Of a stretch of 53,184 bases of DNA, positions 30,935 through 39,957 are shown piece by piece. The notes beneath the pieces were generated by a model. That model saw only the letters and a program-made list of their open reading frames with translations. It did no database searches and was not told the DNA's origin. Positions within the stretch are counted from its first letter, which is position 1, and each line of letters opens with the position of its first letter. This DNA comes from JBBTWV01 sp038062615 (GTDB taxonomy: Bacteria > Patescibacteriota > Gracilibacteria > UBA1369 > UM-FILTER-53-11), in assembly GCA_038062615.1 (NCBI GenBank), contig JBBTWV010000012.1:1-53184 (forward strand), written 5' to 3'. Made by a program: the position numbers and the translations under genes.

Positions 30935-32644
30935 ATGACATCACATGCAGATACTGGGAAAAAAGCCCCCCCGGAAGTGACGGTGGCACCGAGAGTAACT
31001 CCAGCGGTTAGGCAGGCAGCTATAGAGGTGCTTTCATTAACTAAAAAAGAATTAGCGAAACCTGGTGTTTTAGAGCATGAAAAAAGCGTATTAAACGAAA
31101 ATGTGGCACAAACTGTGGCCTTAATAGAAAGACTCATGGCTGCAGCAGGAGTTAGGGTAACCTTCCGTCAAGGAGAAGATCCAAGTGCAGTTGTTGTAAA
31201 TGTAGGCCTCGCCGGCAAGGAGCCCGCAATTGCTGGTACCGTTGCCGAGCCAGCCGCTACCGTGCCAGCCGCGACAGCACCCGCCGTGCCATCAGCCGCA
31301 ACCGCCGCGGCCGTGCCAGCCGTGGTAACATTGCCCGACCCTTCACCTGTACTGAGATCAGAAGAACCTACAGTCCCAACGGTGTCCCCCAAACAACCGG
31401 CCGTGCCGGCGATCACGCACACCACCCCGGCCCCGGAGGCAGTCCTGCCCGATAACGCCGCTCCGACGTCGTACTTGGCGCCGGGAGGTAACATGGGGGA
31501 GCTCTCGTGGGATGCCCTCGTGAGGGGATCTGAAAGGCCGCCCGAAATGGCGGCGGTATTGAGGGCCGCCGGGGTATCCGGTTTCGACATCTCAAGCGTG
31601 GAGTTGCCAGTCGTCGAGGACGAGCCCATGGCTACGGAGGTCGCCGCCGCTCAGTTCCCGCTCACCTCTGCCGTCGTAACCCCGCCAACCGTCGCCACGA
31701 CACCGTTCACCTCCCCCGCCGCACCGGTCGCGACCCAACAAGTTGCCCCAACACCCGCGTGGTTGCTCGATACGAGTTATCCAGATGATTTATTAACAAA
31801 TACACCACCTATTGCCGCGCCGGTGAGCGCGACCCACACACCACCCGTCGCCGTCCCCGCGGTGCCATTCCCACTCCAAGCCGCACTGGCGAACGTAAGC
31901 GCGACTGCGAACATCCCGCAAGCCCCACCGGCCCCGGAGCTGGATGATGAGCCTGAGGCGCTTGCAAAACCCCTGGCCCCGATCGCAGAGCCCGCCGCCA
32001 CCCAGCCGACGGCGTTCGCCCAACCCCCGTCGTTCCAATCGGCGGCATTTCCAGTCACAGCCGCTCCGGTGAGCGCGGCCCAAACCCCTCGCTTCCCTAC
32101 ACCGTCTGCCCCGCCAACGGCGTTCGCCCCGCCGCCCCGCAATGTAACGCCATCCACCGCGCCAGTAGCAACAGAAGAAAATGCTGAGGAAGATGATCTT
32201 CGTGGCTTAAGAGGCACATCATTTTTGACGGGAAGAAGAATACTCGGAATCGCGGCGCTTATTGGAGGCTTAGCTTTGGCAGCAGTCGCGCTACGCCACT
32301 ATACGGATGATGAGACGAAGGCGGAGAATAGCACAACAACTCCAGCGGACACCCAGCCGCAACAAGCGCAAGGCGCCGGGCAGAACGCTGCCGCGCCAGC
32401 GGCCCCCAAGCTACAGCAGTCCGACAGCATCATAGGCACCGGCTGCAAGCAGTCGGAGGCCTCCTCGGAGATCTGGACAGTCTGGTGTGACAGCGTAAGT
32501 GTCGCCGTCCGGGAAATCCTGGCGGATCGGACGGGTAGGCTGGAAGTGACGCAAGGCGGCGTCACCTATAAGGCAGAAGTTAAGTTGCCTGGAGAGCTCG
32601 CGCCCATCGGCGACAATGGCAAGATCGTCTTCAAGAAGGAGTAG
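30935..32644 (+). CDS. Ala/Pro-rich membrane protein of unknown function
   Basis: 569 residues in four parts. An N-terminal helical region (1-90) contains LSLTKKELAKPGVLEHEKSV. A very long low-complexity Ala/Pro/Val/Thr linker spans about 90-420. One membrane helix lies near 431-450 (ILGIAALIGGLALAAVAL). The C-terminal soluble domain of about 75 residues has two Cys (TGCKQSE, VWCDSV). The inside-long, outside-short layout recalls membrane regulators, but no known domain is seen. The linker DNA is visibly richer in G+C than the flanks, broken by A+T-rich islands. It shares a QGxG linker motif with the next gene. Confidence 0.65.
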   Translation: MTSHADTGKKAPPEVTVAPRVTPAVRQAAIEVLSLTKKELAKPGVLEHEKSVLNENVAQTVALIERLMAAAGVRVTFRQGEDPSAVVVNVGLAGKEPAIAGTVAEPAATVPAATAPAVPSAATAAAVPAVVTLPDPSPVLRSEEPTVPTVSPKQPAVPAITHTTPAPEAVLPDNAAPTSYLAPGGNMGELSWDALVRGSERPPEMAAVLRAAGVSGFDISSVELPVVEDEPMATEVAAAQFPLTSAVVTPPTVATTPFTSPAAPVATQQVAPTPAWLLDTSYPDDLLTNTPPIAAPVSATHTPPVAVPAVPFPLQAALANVSATANIPQAPPAPELDDEPEALAKPLAPIAEPAATQPTAFAQPPSFQSAAFPVTAAPVSAAQTPRFPTPSAPPTAFAPPPRNVTPSTAPVATEENAEEDDLRGLRGTSFLTGRRILGIAALIGGLALAAVALRHYTDDETKAENSTTTPADTQPQQAQGAGQNAAAPAAPKLQQSDSIIGTGCKQSEASSEIWTVWCDSVSVAVREILADRTGRLEVTQGGVTYKAEVKLPGELAPIGDNGKIVFKKE

Positions 32645-32673
32645 CAAAGTGGATGCTTGTTGCATCAAGTGTA

Positions 32674-32725
32674 GAGGAGGTCTAAAAAAGCTTATGACCT
32701 CCTCTTCCCCTTATCTGTTTTTTTT
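32674..32725 (+). terminator. Likely terminator after the 30935 gene
   Basis: Perfect 9-bp stem GAGGAGGTC/GACCTCCTC (32674-32704), then TTCCCCTTATCTG and a run of eight T. The T-run is 13 nt from the stem, further than ideal. Confidence 0.5.
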
Positions 32726-32727
32726 GG

Positions 32728-32733
32728 TATAAT
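32728..32733 (+). promoter_or_regulatory. -10 box upstream of the 32829 gene
   Basis: Consensus TATAAT right after the T-run of the previous terminator. The transcript would carry a leader of about 90 nt that includes a type B hairpin. Confidence 0.4.
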
Positions 32734-32763
32734 TTAACGATAATCTTGCCGAATAAAATGAGC

Positions 32764-32808
32764 TAGATTGCTTCGTCGCCCTACTCTGCCGGGCTTCTCG
32801 CAATGACA
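32764..32808. repeat. Type B palindromic repeat
   Basis: TAGATTGCTTCGTCGCC then GGGCTTCTCGCAATGACA, in the 5' leader of the 32829 gene. Confidence 0.8.
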
Positions 32809-32828
32809 TAACAAAAAAACAAAATTTT

Positions 32829-35714
32829 ATGGCATCCGGATCAGCCTCACCACCCAGCGGCCCAAGTTGGCCAAATGAAGTCGGAACTTGGAAAGCTCCC
32901 GAATCAAAAAGAAACGAGTATTACCAAAAATTTGCCGAACACAAATTACAAGTGGGTGCTTCGCTCAATCAAGTTTTGCAAGACCCTCACGCCTATCAAC
33001 TTACCAATTACGACGATATTAAAACCAAGTCATTGGGCACCAATCAAATCAATGCAGGGAAAGCTTCTTTTTCCCAAGGAAAAGGTTGGTCCCTCCACGA
33101 AATTCTCAGCGACTATTTTAAAAACCAAGTAGGGATTACCAATAGCGCAAGACTCGCTAAAGAAGTTGCCCTAACACTCTATCACCTCACTCAACAAAAA
33201 AATGAAGATGGGGAATCCATAAATGTTGATGATGTAAAAGCAGGATGCAACGTTGGCATTGATAATGGCCGACTATACATTACGGGTGAAGATAGAACGC
33301 CAATTGTAGTGGGCGCTTATTTGAGGCCGACAGGTGCTGCTCGTCCTCCAGCTCCAGTAACCACACCACAAGGCCCAGGTGCTCGTCCTCCACAAGCCGC
33401 AGAAACCCCAACTGATAAAATAAATAATTTCAAAAACGCAACTGATGCCTATATTAATAATCCTGCTGATGCTAATGCTCGGAGTGAATTCATCATAGCC
33501 TATCAAAATTCAGATTATCAAAACAATCCAAGTCCTATTCTTGTAATTCTCAGAGATGCTCAGTCAAAACTTCCAAATGAATCTGACATCATCTACCTCA
33601 TCGGCAGTGTTTATTACCATACGAATCAAAAAACAGAAGCACTTACAGCATATAAATTATTCATTGAAAAAATGAATTCCACAGGAGTTGGAAGCGCGGA
33701 CTTCAAAAGAGTAGCAATTTCACGCATTCAAGAATTAGAACCCGCACCTCCGGCTCAGCCAAGTACCCAGCAAGGCCCAGGTGCTCGTCCTCCACAAGCA
33801 GAAACCGCGCCATCCGACCCAGCAACCCAGCTCACACAATTCAAAGACGCCTACATCGCCAATCCGGAAGATGACGCCGCCAAAGAAAATTTTGTTGCAG
33901 CCATAGAAGCTTGGGATTTTAAGGCAAATCCTGAGCCTGCACTTGGCTTCCTAAGAGAAGTAAGTGATGGCCATCCGCAAGATTACTACCTGCTTTTCCG
34001 CCTAGCAGAAGCGGAATATATGAGTGGTAATAAGGAAAATGCCCTAGAAGCTTACCAAAAATGGGTAGCATGGGCCAATACGACACCTCATCTCCCATTT
34101 GCGAAGAAAAATCTTCCAGCCATAAATAGCCGCATCAATGAATTGGAAGCCGCACTGCAAACGGAAGCAAAGGAGGCACCACGAATGGAACTTAAAAAAA
34201 TTGCCGCTGAGTTTTGGAGTAATCCCGGCGACACAGCAACGAAAGTAAAATTCCTCAATGCTATTCAAAGTATTGACTGGATAGCCAATCAAGATGCTCT
34301 TCTTAGTGCTGTACTGCATCCGCTAGGAACACCCAACGTACCGGTGATGAAGCGCATACGAGCCGACATTCTCTATGTCAACGGAAAAGAGAAGCTGGCA
34401 TATAATGTTTACAAATCATTAATTCCAGAACTACGACAGTTGCCACAGGGAGAAAGAGAGCATGTCGAAATACGTTTTATGGAGCTTGCCGAAAAATTAA
34501 ACGTAACCCGAATAAGCGGCGTTTCGGCTCATGACAATGTTCTCGCCATTGGCATTAAAGGGTTAGAACGGGGGGGTGAATCACACTGGGGATGGGAAAG
34601 AGAAGGTACTAAATTTATTTTTATCCTACATGATGCCGCCTGCACCGAACAGCCTCCCACTCCACTCAAAGGCACCAATTATCGGTACAGTATCCATATG
34701 GATGGCGAAAATGCGCGCGTAACGGTGCAATTGGACGAGATCATGATAAAAAATGAGAGTACCTTTGAGAGTACGATTGGTGAAGTGAAATTTAATTTCT
34801 TTGTAAGCAAAGCAAATCAGCCGGATGTAGAAAGTCTGACAGTCCCGGCCTCGCTTATGGCACAGGCACCTGAGGCTAGACCAGAGCCACAGCAAGGACT
34901 TGGAGCCGCTCCGCCACCCAGTGCTTCCACTATTCAAGGAGCGGGTACACAGCCCTACCGATCGGTTCCTTCACAGGGGAAAGGGTCAACACCACCCCTT
35001 GAGCAAAGCGACTCTCAGTCTCCAGAACAAGGCAAAGGAGTACGTCCTCCAGCCCCCGAAGCCGCTGCCACTACCATTGTAGAACTCACAGCATTAAAAG
35101 ATGCCTACCTCGCAAATTTTAGGGATAATATCGCCCGCAACAATTTTGCCCGCGCCATTGAAAATATGGATTTCAAAACAGATGCCGACCAGGCCTTGAC
35201 GCTACTGCAAGAAGTTCTTTCAAAGCACCCTGAAGATCGTTACCTCATATATCTTTCTGCAGTGGCGCAGTATAAGGCTAACAAAAAAATTGATGCCTAT
35301 CTCAGTTATAAAAAATGGTTAGGGATGGCGTCTACGGGAGGTATGGATACCCCAGGCATGATATTAGCCAAAAACCGCATTGAAGAACTCGAATCGTCAC
35401 TCAGAGTTGTTGATAAGATTGAGTATAAAGCGGATTCACTCATTATTAGTACGCGCGGGGGCAAAGGGGCCATTGTACAAAAAAACGTACGTGAAGAAGA
35501 TGCCTCCATTGATATCTTTATTATCCCCGGCGTGCGGCAAAATCGTAGGCCAGCATTAATTCCAGGCACCACATATATGGCAAACTTTGAACAAACTCCC
35601 GCCGGTTTGAAAATTACCATCCGACTCGGTGCTATGAGATCATGGCTTACGAGAATGGGAGACCCTCAAGTAAAAGAAGACGGCATACACTTCCCGATTG
35701 CTCCCGCGCAGTAA
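32829..35714 (+). CDS. Large TPR-like repeat protein of unknown function
   Basis: 961 residues without an obvious signal or membrane segment. Three or four helical units of about 110 residues resemble TPR pairs, for example SDIIYLIGSVYYHTNQKTEA, YLLFRLAEAEYMSGNKENA and YLIYLSAVAQYKANKKIDA. Each is preceded by a linker of the form QGPGARPPQ, QGLGAAPP or QGKGVRPP. Two beta-rich modules near 550-660 and 850-955 look like diverged copies of each other (both have an L..GT.Y block followed by a beta-strand pair). A scaffold or assembly role is guessed from TPR repeats only. It converges with the AbiEii gene, 10 nt apart. Confidence 0.7.
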   Translation: MASGSASPPSGPSWPNEVGTWKAPESKRNEYYQKFAEHKLQVGASLNQVLQDPHAYQLTNYDDIKTKSLGTNQINAGKASFSQGKGWSLHEILSDYFKNQVGITNSARLAKEVALTLYHLTQQKNEDGESINVDDVKAGCNVGIDNGRLYITGEDRTPIVVGAYLRPTGAARPPAPVTTPQGPGARPPQAAETPTDKINNFKNATDAYINNPADANARSEFIIAYQNSDYQNNPSPILVILRDAQSKLPNESDIIYLIGSVYYHTNQKTEALTAYKLFIEKMNSTGVGSADFKRVAISRIQELEPAPPAQPSTQQGPGARPPQAETAPSDPATQLTQFKDAYIANPEDDAAKENFVAAIEAWDFKANPEPALGFLREVSDGHPQDYYLLFRLAEAEYMSGNKENALEAYQKWVAWANTTPHLPFAKKNLPAINSRINELEAALQTEAKEAPRMELKKIAAEFWSNPGDTATKVKFLNAIQSIDWIANQDALLSAVLHPLGTPNVPVMKRIRADILYVNGKEKLAYNVYKSLIPELRQLPQGEREHVEIRFMELAEKLNVTRISGVSAHDNVLAIGIKGLERGGESHWGWEREGTKFIFILHDAACTEQPPTPLKGTNYRYSIHMDGENARVTVQLDEIMIKNESTFESTIGEVKFNFFVSKANQPDVESLTVPASLMAQAPEARPEPQQGLGAAPPPSASTIQGAGTQPYRSVPSQGKGSTPPLEQSDSQSPEQGKGVRPPAPEAAATTIVELTALKDAYLANFRDNIARNNFARAIENMDFKTDADQALTLLQEVLSKHPEDRYLIYLSAVAQYKANKKIDAYLSYKKWLGMASTGGMDTPGMILAKNRIEELESSLRVVDKIEYKADSLIISTRGGKGAIVQKNVREEDASIDIFIIPGVRQNRRPALIPGTTYMANFEQTPAGLKITIRLGAMRSWLTRMGDPQVKEDGIHFPIAPAQ

Positions 35715-35724
35715 TGAGTGGCAA

Positions 35725-36459
35725 TCATTCAAGTCTCCTTATTTCGTCTTGCAAAAACATCAGTACTTCTTGCTTGAGGATTTTTCTTATTTTGCCAAAA
35801 GTTTCTGCCGGTAAAAGGACGTTTAAATCTTGGTCTAAAATAGTTTGAGTAATGTGTTTTTGAATAAAGGTGATGAGGCTTTTAAGGAACGGACGGACTT
35901 TTTTACCGGTTCGCTCCTCAATAACTGCAACAAGATAAGGGTCTCCTCGCAGAAAAAACGCATGGATATCGTAAATGTCTCTGCCGGCAATGGAGCGATG
36001 CTTTTTAAAACGATCCATAACCGCCACAAGCTTATTGGCAAACATCGTAGGAACCGTATGGCAGTGCAAAATGCGATCAATTTCAGCAAAACGCACCGGC
36101 TCATATTCATTCCTTTGCGGCGCCGGAAAGCTGGCATCAAACTCGATGGTGCTCCGCTCACCCGGCCGATTTTCATACTTGAGAAAATACTGCGGCGCTT
36201 TTTTGCTTTGCTGTGAAATTTTAAGACCGAGTTTTTGAAATATTTTTTCTAGGTTCTGCCGCGCTTTTGGCATCTGCTCCGGCGCCAAAAAATCAAAATC
36301 AAGATCAATGGAAAAACGATCAATGAGCCCGCGCATGGCGGCACAGGTGCCACCCTTAAATCGCAAATTGGCTGTTAAAAATGCATCATCCGCGACTGCC
36401 TGCAGAATGCGATACAACCAGGCTTTGTGAATGGCATCAGTGGGTTTTGGCAGAATCAT
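35725..36459 (-). CDS. abiEii: AbiEii-family nucleotidyltransferase toxin
   Basis: 244 residues of the DUF1814/AbiEii nucleotidyltransferase family, the toxin of type IV-style toxin-antitoxin and abortive phage infection systems. The signature LRFKGGTCAAM then RFSIDLDFDF gives the GG...DxD nucleotide-transfer site, with HTVPTMFANKLVAVMDR further on. The start at 36459 overlaps the end of the antitoxin gene by 23 bp, the typical AbiE arrangement. The longer frame to 36615 is antitoxin sequence in another frame. Confidence 0.85.
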   Translation of the reverse strand: MILPKPTDAIHKAWLYRILQAVADDAFLTANLRFKGGTCAAMRGLIDRFSIDLDFDFLAPEQMPKARQNLEKIFQKLGLKISQQSKKAPQYFLKYENRPGERSTIEFDASFPAPQRNEYEPVRFAEIDRILHCHTVPTMFANKLVAVMDRFKKHRSIAGRDIYDIHAFFLRGDPYLVAVIEERTGKKVRPFLKSLITFIQKHITQTILDQDLNVLLPAETFGKIRKILKQEVLMFLQDEIRRLE

Positions 36460-37027
36460 AACGTTTTGGGGTAAGAGGATATCCGACTTTTTGTTGAATA
36501 TCGCGAACTTTTTTCCAGTCCACCGGATGATCAAAATGATACGACGGATTGAAATAAAGCATATCAGCAATGGCTCTCTCGGGTGAGGCTTGGAGCAGAC
36601 CACCGCGAAGGGCAACGCCTTCTGAGTTATAGAGGTAACGATCGGCCAGCTGGCGGCTTTTAAAAAGGTAGCCGAAAAGAGTAAAAATTCTGGAACGATT
36701 CGCGATGAAAGTGTAATAATTGGTCACTGGCGAAATATAGCCTTCTTGAGAGAGAATCGTCTCGGTACTCACAAAGCAAAACCGATGGAGAGCCTTTGAG
36801 CCAAGGAAGAGCGGACTCAGGTCTTGAGGTGGTATGAGAGAGTAAAAACCACGATAGATTCCGTGGAGGAGCCCTTGTTGGACGTACCTGTTCAGCGTAA
36901 TGCGAAGGGTATTTTTATCTTGAATTTGCCACAGATTAGCCATGTCCGCGATATGAAAAATCTTTTCTCCTTTGGAAGCAAGAAGCGCAATTCTCTTGCC
37001 AGTTATGTTACCGTTTAATGTACTCAT
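36437..37027 (-). CDS. abiEi: AbiEi-family antitoxin
   Basis: 196 residues with an N-terminal winged-helix region (IFHIADMANLWQIQDKNTLRI, then YVQQGLLHGIYRGFYSL) and the AbiEi C-terminal fold (LHRFCFVSTETILSQEGYI, TLFGYLF, ASPERAIADMLYF). AbiEi proteins repress their own promoter. Here a perfect inverted repeat covers the -10-to-ATG region. I chose ATG 37027, exactly 6 nt after the TATAAT, rather than 37048, which would lie upstream of the -10. It is cotranscribed with the toxin gene. Confidence 0.85.
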   Translation of the reverse strand: MSTLNGNITGKRIALLASKGEKIFHIADMANLWQIQDKNTLRITLNRYVQQGLLHGIYRGFYSLIPPQDLSPLFLGSKALHRFCFVSTETILSQEGYISPVTNYYTFIANRSRIFTLFGYLFKSRQLADRYLYNSEGVALRGGLLQASPERAIADMLYFNPSYHFDHPVDWKKVRDIQQKVGYPLTPKRYDSAKTH

Positions 37028-37062
37028 ATGTACATTATAGCGTAACATAATGACGATTTCAA
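37017..37062 (-). promoter_or_regulatory. abiE promoter and operator
   Basis: Minus strand: TTGAAA (37057-37062), 17-nt spacer, TATAAT (37034-37039), 6 nt, ATG. The inverted repeat AATGTAC-N6-GTACATT (37017-37036) overlaps the -10 edge, the start site and the ATG, an ideal place for AbiEi autorepression. The -35 lies in the end of purD. Confidence 0.7.
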
Positions 37063-38390
37063 GCTTTTCTCAGGACCTTCATCATCTCAACCCTTTTTTG
37101 GATAAGCTCCTGGGTGCCAACATCCTGCCGGTGAAAAACCGGACCTTTTACCGTAGCGCATGCAGATTCGGCAATTTTTTCGGCCTCGTCTAATGTTTTG
37201 CCAATTCCCACAAATGCCACCGCTCGCGACGAGCTCAAATAAAGCCCATCGGCTTTTTGATCCACGGAGGCATAGTACATGCGAAGGGAGTTTGTAGTTG
37301 GTAGTTTGTAGTGAGTAGTTCCCTGCTCGATAACTATTTTCCCGCCCCTCGGCTCATCCGGGTAGCCTTGCGGCACCACGTATTTGCACACCGTCGCCAT
37401 ATTTTCAAACTCGATTTTAGTGCGATGTAAGTTGCCACCCAAAATCGCCTCGCACACTTCCACCAAGTCTGTCTTCATTATAGGCAAAACGTTCATGGCT
37501 TCAGGATCACCAAAACGCGCATTGTACTCAATCAAACGCACGCCATCTTTCACGGCCATAAAACCGCCGTACATGATTCCCTTAAACAAAACGCCGGTTT
37601 CTTTAAACAGAGCGTCCGCCACTTGCTCCGTAATAGCGTGCGCCTCCTCTAAATCTTTTTTCTGCAAAAAAGGCAGAAGATGATTGGCGTCACTATACGA
37701 TCCCATGCCACCCGTATTGGGTCCTTCGTCATTCGCAAATGCCCGCTTGTGATCCTGCACCGGCACCATGTCCACCACGTTTTTACCATCCACAAAGCTC
37801 ATAAAACTAAACTCCTGGCCAATAAGTTTTTCTTCAATTACCACGCGACCGAACTTCTCAATGCATTCCCGCGCAAAATCCTCGCCATCTTCTTTATTGG
37901 CCAGATGATCGCCAGAAACGCGCACGCCCTTGCCTCCCATGAGCCCATCCGCCTTTACCACAAAATTCCCACCCAGCTCATCCAGAAAATTTTTGATGCC
38001 GGCTGGTTCGTAAAATACCTTAAAAAGCGGATTGCCTGGAATTTTATATTTCTGCACCAAATCCCTGGTAAATGATTTTGAAGACTCCAGACGCGCCACC
38101 GTTTTGAGCGGCGCCACGGAGTGAATTCCTAACTCCAACAACAAATCCGCCACACCATCGGCAATAGGGTCATCCGGACCAATAAGAGCAAACTCCGGCT
38201 TTGATTTTCGCGCAAAATCCGCAATCGCATCAAAATCCTTCAGCGAGCCTGTTTGGTACGTTTGCGTTAATTCAAAAATGCCAGGATTTTTGGCTTTAGC
38301 ATAGGTAAAAAGCTGTACTCGGCCAGATCGTGTAAGTGCCTCAGCAATCGCATGCTCGCGCGCGCCATTTCCAATCAAAAGTACTCTCAT
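37059..38390 (-). CDS. purD: Phosphoribosylamine-glycine ligase
   Basis: ATP-grasp enzyme making GAR from phosphoribosylamine and glycine, the second purine step. 443 residues, with VLLIGNGAREHAIA, ALIGPDDPIADG, FVVKADGLMGGKGV, QDHKRAFANDEGPNTGGMGSYS and IEYNARFGDPEAMNVLP. Near residue 355-375 a segment (TTHYKLPTTNSLRMYY) is encoded by DNA of simple-repeat character (GTAGTTGGTAGTTTGTAGTG) and interrupts the normal C-terminal strand region, so it looks like a small in-frame insertion. It follows purF by 5 nt, so the two are one unit. Confidence 0.93.
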   Translation of the reverse strand: MRVLLIGNGAREHAIAEALTRSGRVQLFTYAKAKNPGIFELTQTYQTGSLKDFDAIADFARKSKPEFALIGPDDPIADGVADLLLELGIHSVAPLKTVARLESSKSFTRDLVQKYKIPGNPLFKVFYEPAGIKNFLDELGGNFVVKADGLMGGKGVRVSGDHLANKEDGEDFARECIEKFGRVVIEEKLIGQEFSFMSFVDGKNVVDMVPVQDHKRAFANDEGPNTGGMGSYSDANHLLPFLQKKDLEEAHAITEQVADALFKETGVLFKGIMYGGFMAVKDGVRLIEYNARFGDPEAMNVLPIMKTDLVEVCEAILGGNLHRTKIEFENMATVCKYVVPQGYPDEPRGGKIVIEQGTTHYKLPTTNSLRMYYASVDQKADGLYLSSSRAVAFVGIGKTLDEAEKIAESACATVKGPVFHRQDVGTQELIQKRVEMMKVLRKA

Positions 38391-38395
38391 GGCTG

Positions 38396-39895
38396 CTACA
38401 ATAACACGAGTTGATCATCCACATCATTGCCGCCTTCCTCCGCCTGAATAGAGCCGCGGGACTGCTCTGCTCTTTGAAGAACTTCTTCGGTAATATCTGG
38501 CGTTGGATACTTACCAGATAAACATGCCGTGCAGAAATTTTTAACTTTGGGGTTGCCCGTTTTTACCGACTCCACTAAGTCCTTCAGCGTCTGATAAAAA
38601 ATGGCATCCGCACCAATGGCCTTGCCGACTTCTTCTATAGAAAGATTGTGCGCAATAAAATCCTTACGGCTGGGCATATCTACACCATAAACGCAGGGAT
38701 TACGAAGCGGAGGACAGCAGGATGCAAAAAATACTTTTTTTGCACCGGCATCGCGAACAATCTCAATAATTTTGCGCGAGGTATTCCCGCGCACGATGGA
38801 ATCATCCACCAAAAGTACATTTTTACCCTCAATTTCTAGCGGAATAGGATTCAACTTATATTTAATAGAGCGCTTGCGCATGGCCTGGCCGGGCATAATG
38901 AAGGTTCGACCAATGTAGCGATTTTTAATGAGCCCTTCGCGGCACGGCACACCAATCTCAGCGGCAATTTCAAATGCTGACGAGCGTGCCGTCTCTGGCA
39001 CCGGCACCACCACATCAATTTTGAGTCCATTTTTCATGGCCTTTTTGATTTGCTGCGCCAAAAACTTTCCCATACGCAGGCGAGATTTATAAACACTAAT
39101 CTCATCAATAACCGAGTCTGGCCGAGCTAAATACACATATTCGAAAATACACGGTGCCCATTTGGTAGGCACGATTTGTTTCATGGACACCTCGCGATTC
39201 AAACTAATAAAGACCGCTTCACCGGGCATCACATCCCGAATAATAGAAAAACCCAGCGTACTGAGCGTGACGCTTTCGGAAGCAAAAATATACTCCGGTC
39301 CGGTGAGCGTATCGCGCTTGCCAAAAATAAGCGGACGGATGCCATTAGGATCACGGAAAGCCAAAATACCGTGCCCGGCAATCAGACAAATAGCGGAATA
39401 GCTCCCCATAATTCGGCCATACACCTTCTTCATCGCCGAAAAAATTTGCTTGGGGGTGAGCTGCTTACTCTTCGTTTTGGCAATTTCATCGGCAACCACG
39501 TTGAGGAGCACCTCGGAATCAGAACTCGTATTCAAATATCGAGAATTTTCTTTAATAACCTGCTCTTTAAGTGCCGGGTAGTTGTTGAGATTTCCATTAT
39601 GGATAAGCGCGATACCAAATGGCGAATTTACATAAAATGGCTGCGCCTCAGCGGCGTCATAACAGCCAGCCGTAGGATACCGAACATGGCCAATACCCAC
39701 CGTCCCGCGCAAACGCACCATGTGCTTAGCCTGAAAAACATCTCTCACTAAACCGTTCCCCTTTTTAAGATGAAAACGATCTTCATACGTAATAATTCCC
39801 GCCGAATCCTGCCCGCGATGCTGAAGGACGATGAGCCCGTCATAGAGATCCTGAACAACGGGAGAAGATGCCGCAATGCCAATAATTCCACACAT
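38396..39895 (-). CDS. purF: Amidophosphoribosyltransferase
   Basis: First committed purine step: PRPP plus glutamine to phosphoribosylamine. 499 residues. The start at 39895 puts Cys2 next to Met1 (MCGIIGIAASS), the N-terminal nucleophile. Other blocks are LQHRGQDSAGI, IGHVRYPTAG, the PRPP loop VLLVDDSIVRGNTS, and the C-terminal Cys-rich FFASCCPPLRNPCVYG and FCTACLSG. The frame extends upstream to 39991, but that region is a type A repeat and the folD end. A TATAAT lies only 3 nt before this ATG, formed at the edge of the repeat. Confidence 0.95.
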   Translation of the reverse strand: MCGIIGIAASSPVVQDLYDGLIVLQHRGQDSAGIITYEDRFHLKKGNGLVRDVFQAKHMVRLRGTVGIGHVRYPTAGCYDAAEAQPFYVNSPFGIALIHNGNLNNYPALKEQVIKENSRYLNTSSDSEVLLNVVADEIAKTKSKQLTPKQIFSAMKKVYGRIMGSYSAICLIAGHGILAFRDPNGIRPLIFGKRDTLTGPEYIFASESVTLSTLGFSIIRDVMPGEAVFISLNREVSMKQIVPTKWAPCIFEYVYLARPDSVIDEISVYKSRLRMGKFLAQQIKKAMKNGLKIDVVVPVPETARSSAFEIAAEIGVPCREGLIKNRYIGRTFIMPGQAMRKRSIKYKLNPIPLEIEGKNVLLVDDSIVRGNTSRKIIEIVRDAGAKKVFFASCCPPLRNPCVYGVDMPSRKDFIAHNLSIEEVGKAIGADAIFYQTLKDLVESVKTGNPKVKNFCTACLSGKYPTPDITEEVLQRAEQSRGSIQAEEGGNDVDDQLVLL

Positions 39896-39904
39896 AAGAT
39901 TATA

Positions 39905-39957
39905 GGTTGCGCCCTTCGGGCGCATTATTTGCTTAGCCTCGTGACGAGCTCGGCCTA
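39905..39957 (-). repeat. Type A repeat between folD and purF
   Basis: GGTTGCGCCCTTCGGGCGC hairpin, ATTATTTGCTTAG linker, CCTCGTGACGAGCTCGGCCT. This is the cleanest copy. Read on the minus strand it encodes the last residues of FolD (RPSSSRG) and its stop. Confidence 0.85.

Noticed and set aside
31777..32217. Long minus-strand open frame opposite the Ala/Pro linker
   Set aside because: It arises because GC-rich coding DNA lacks stops on the complement; the Gly/Ala composition is a mirror of the Pro/Ala linker.
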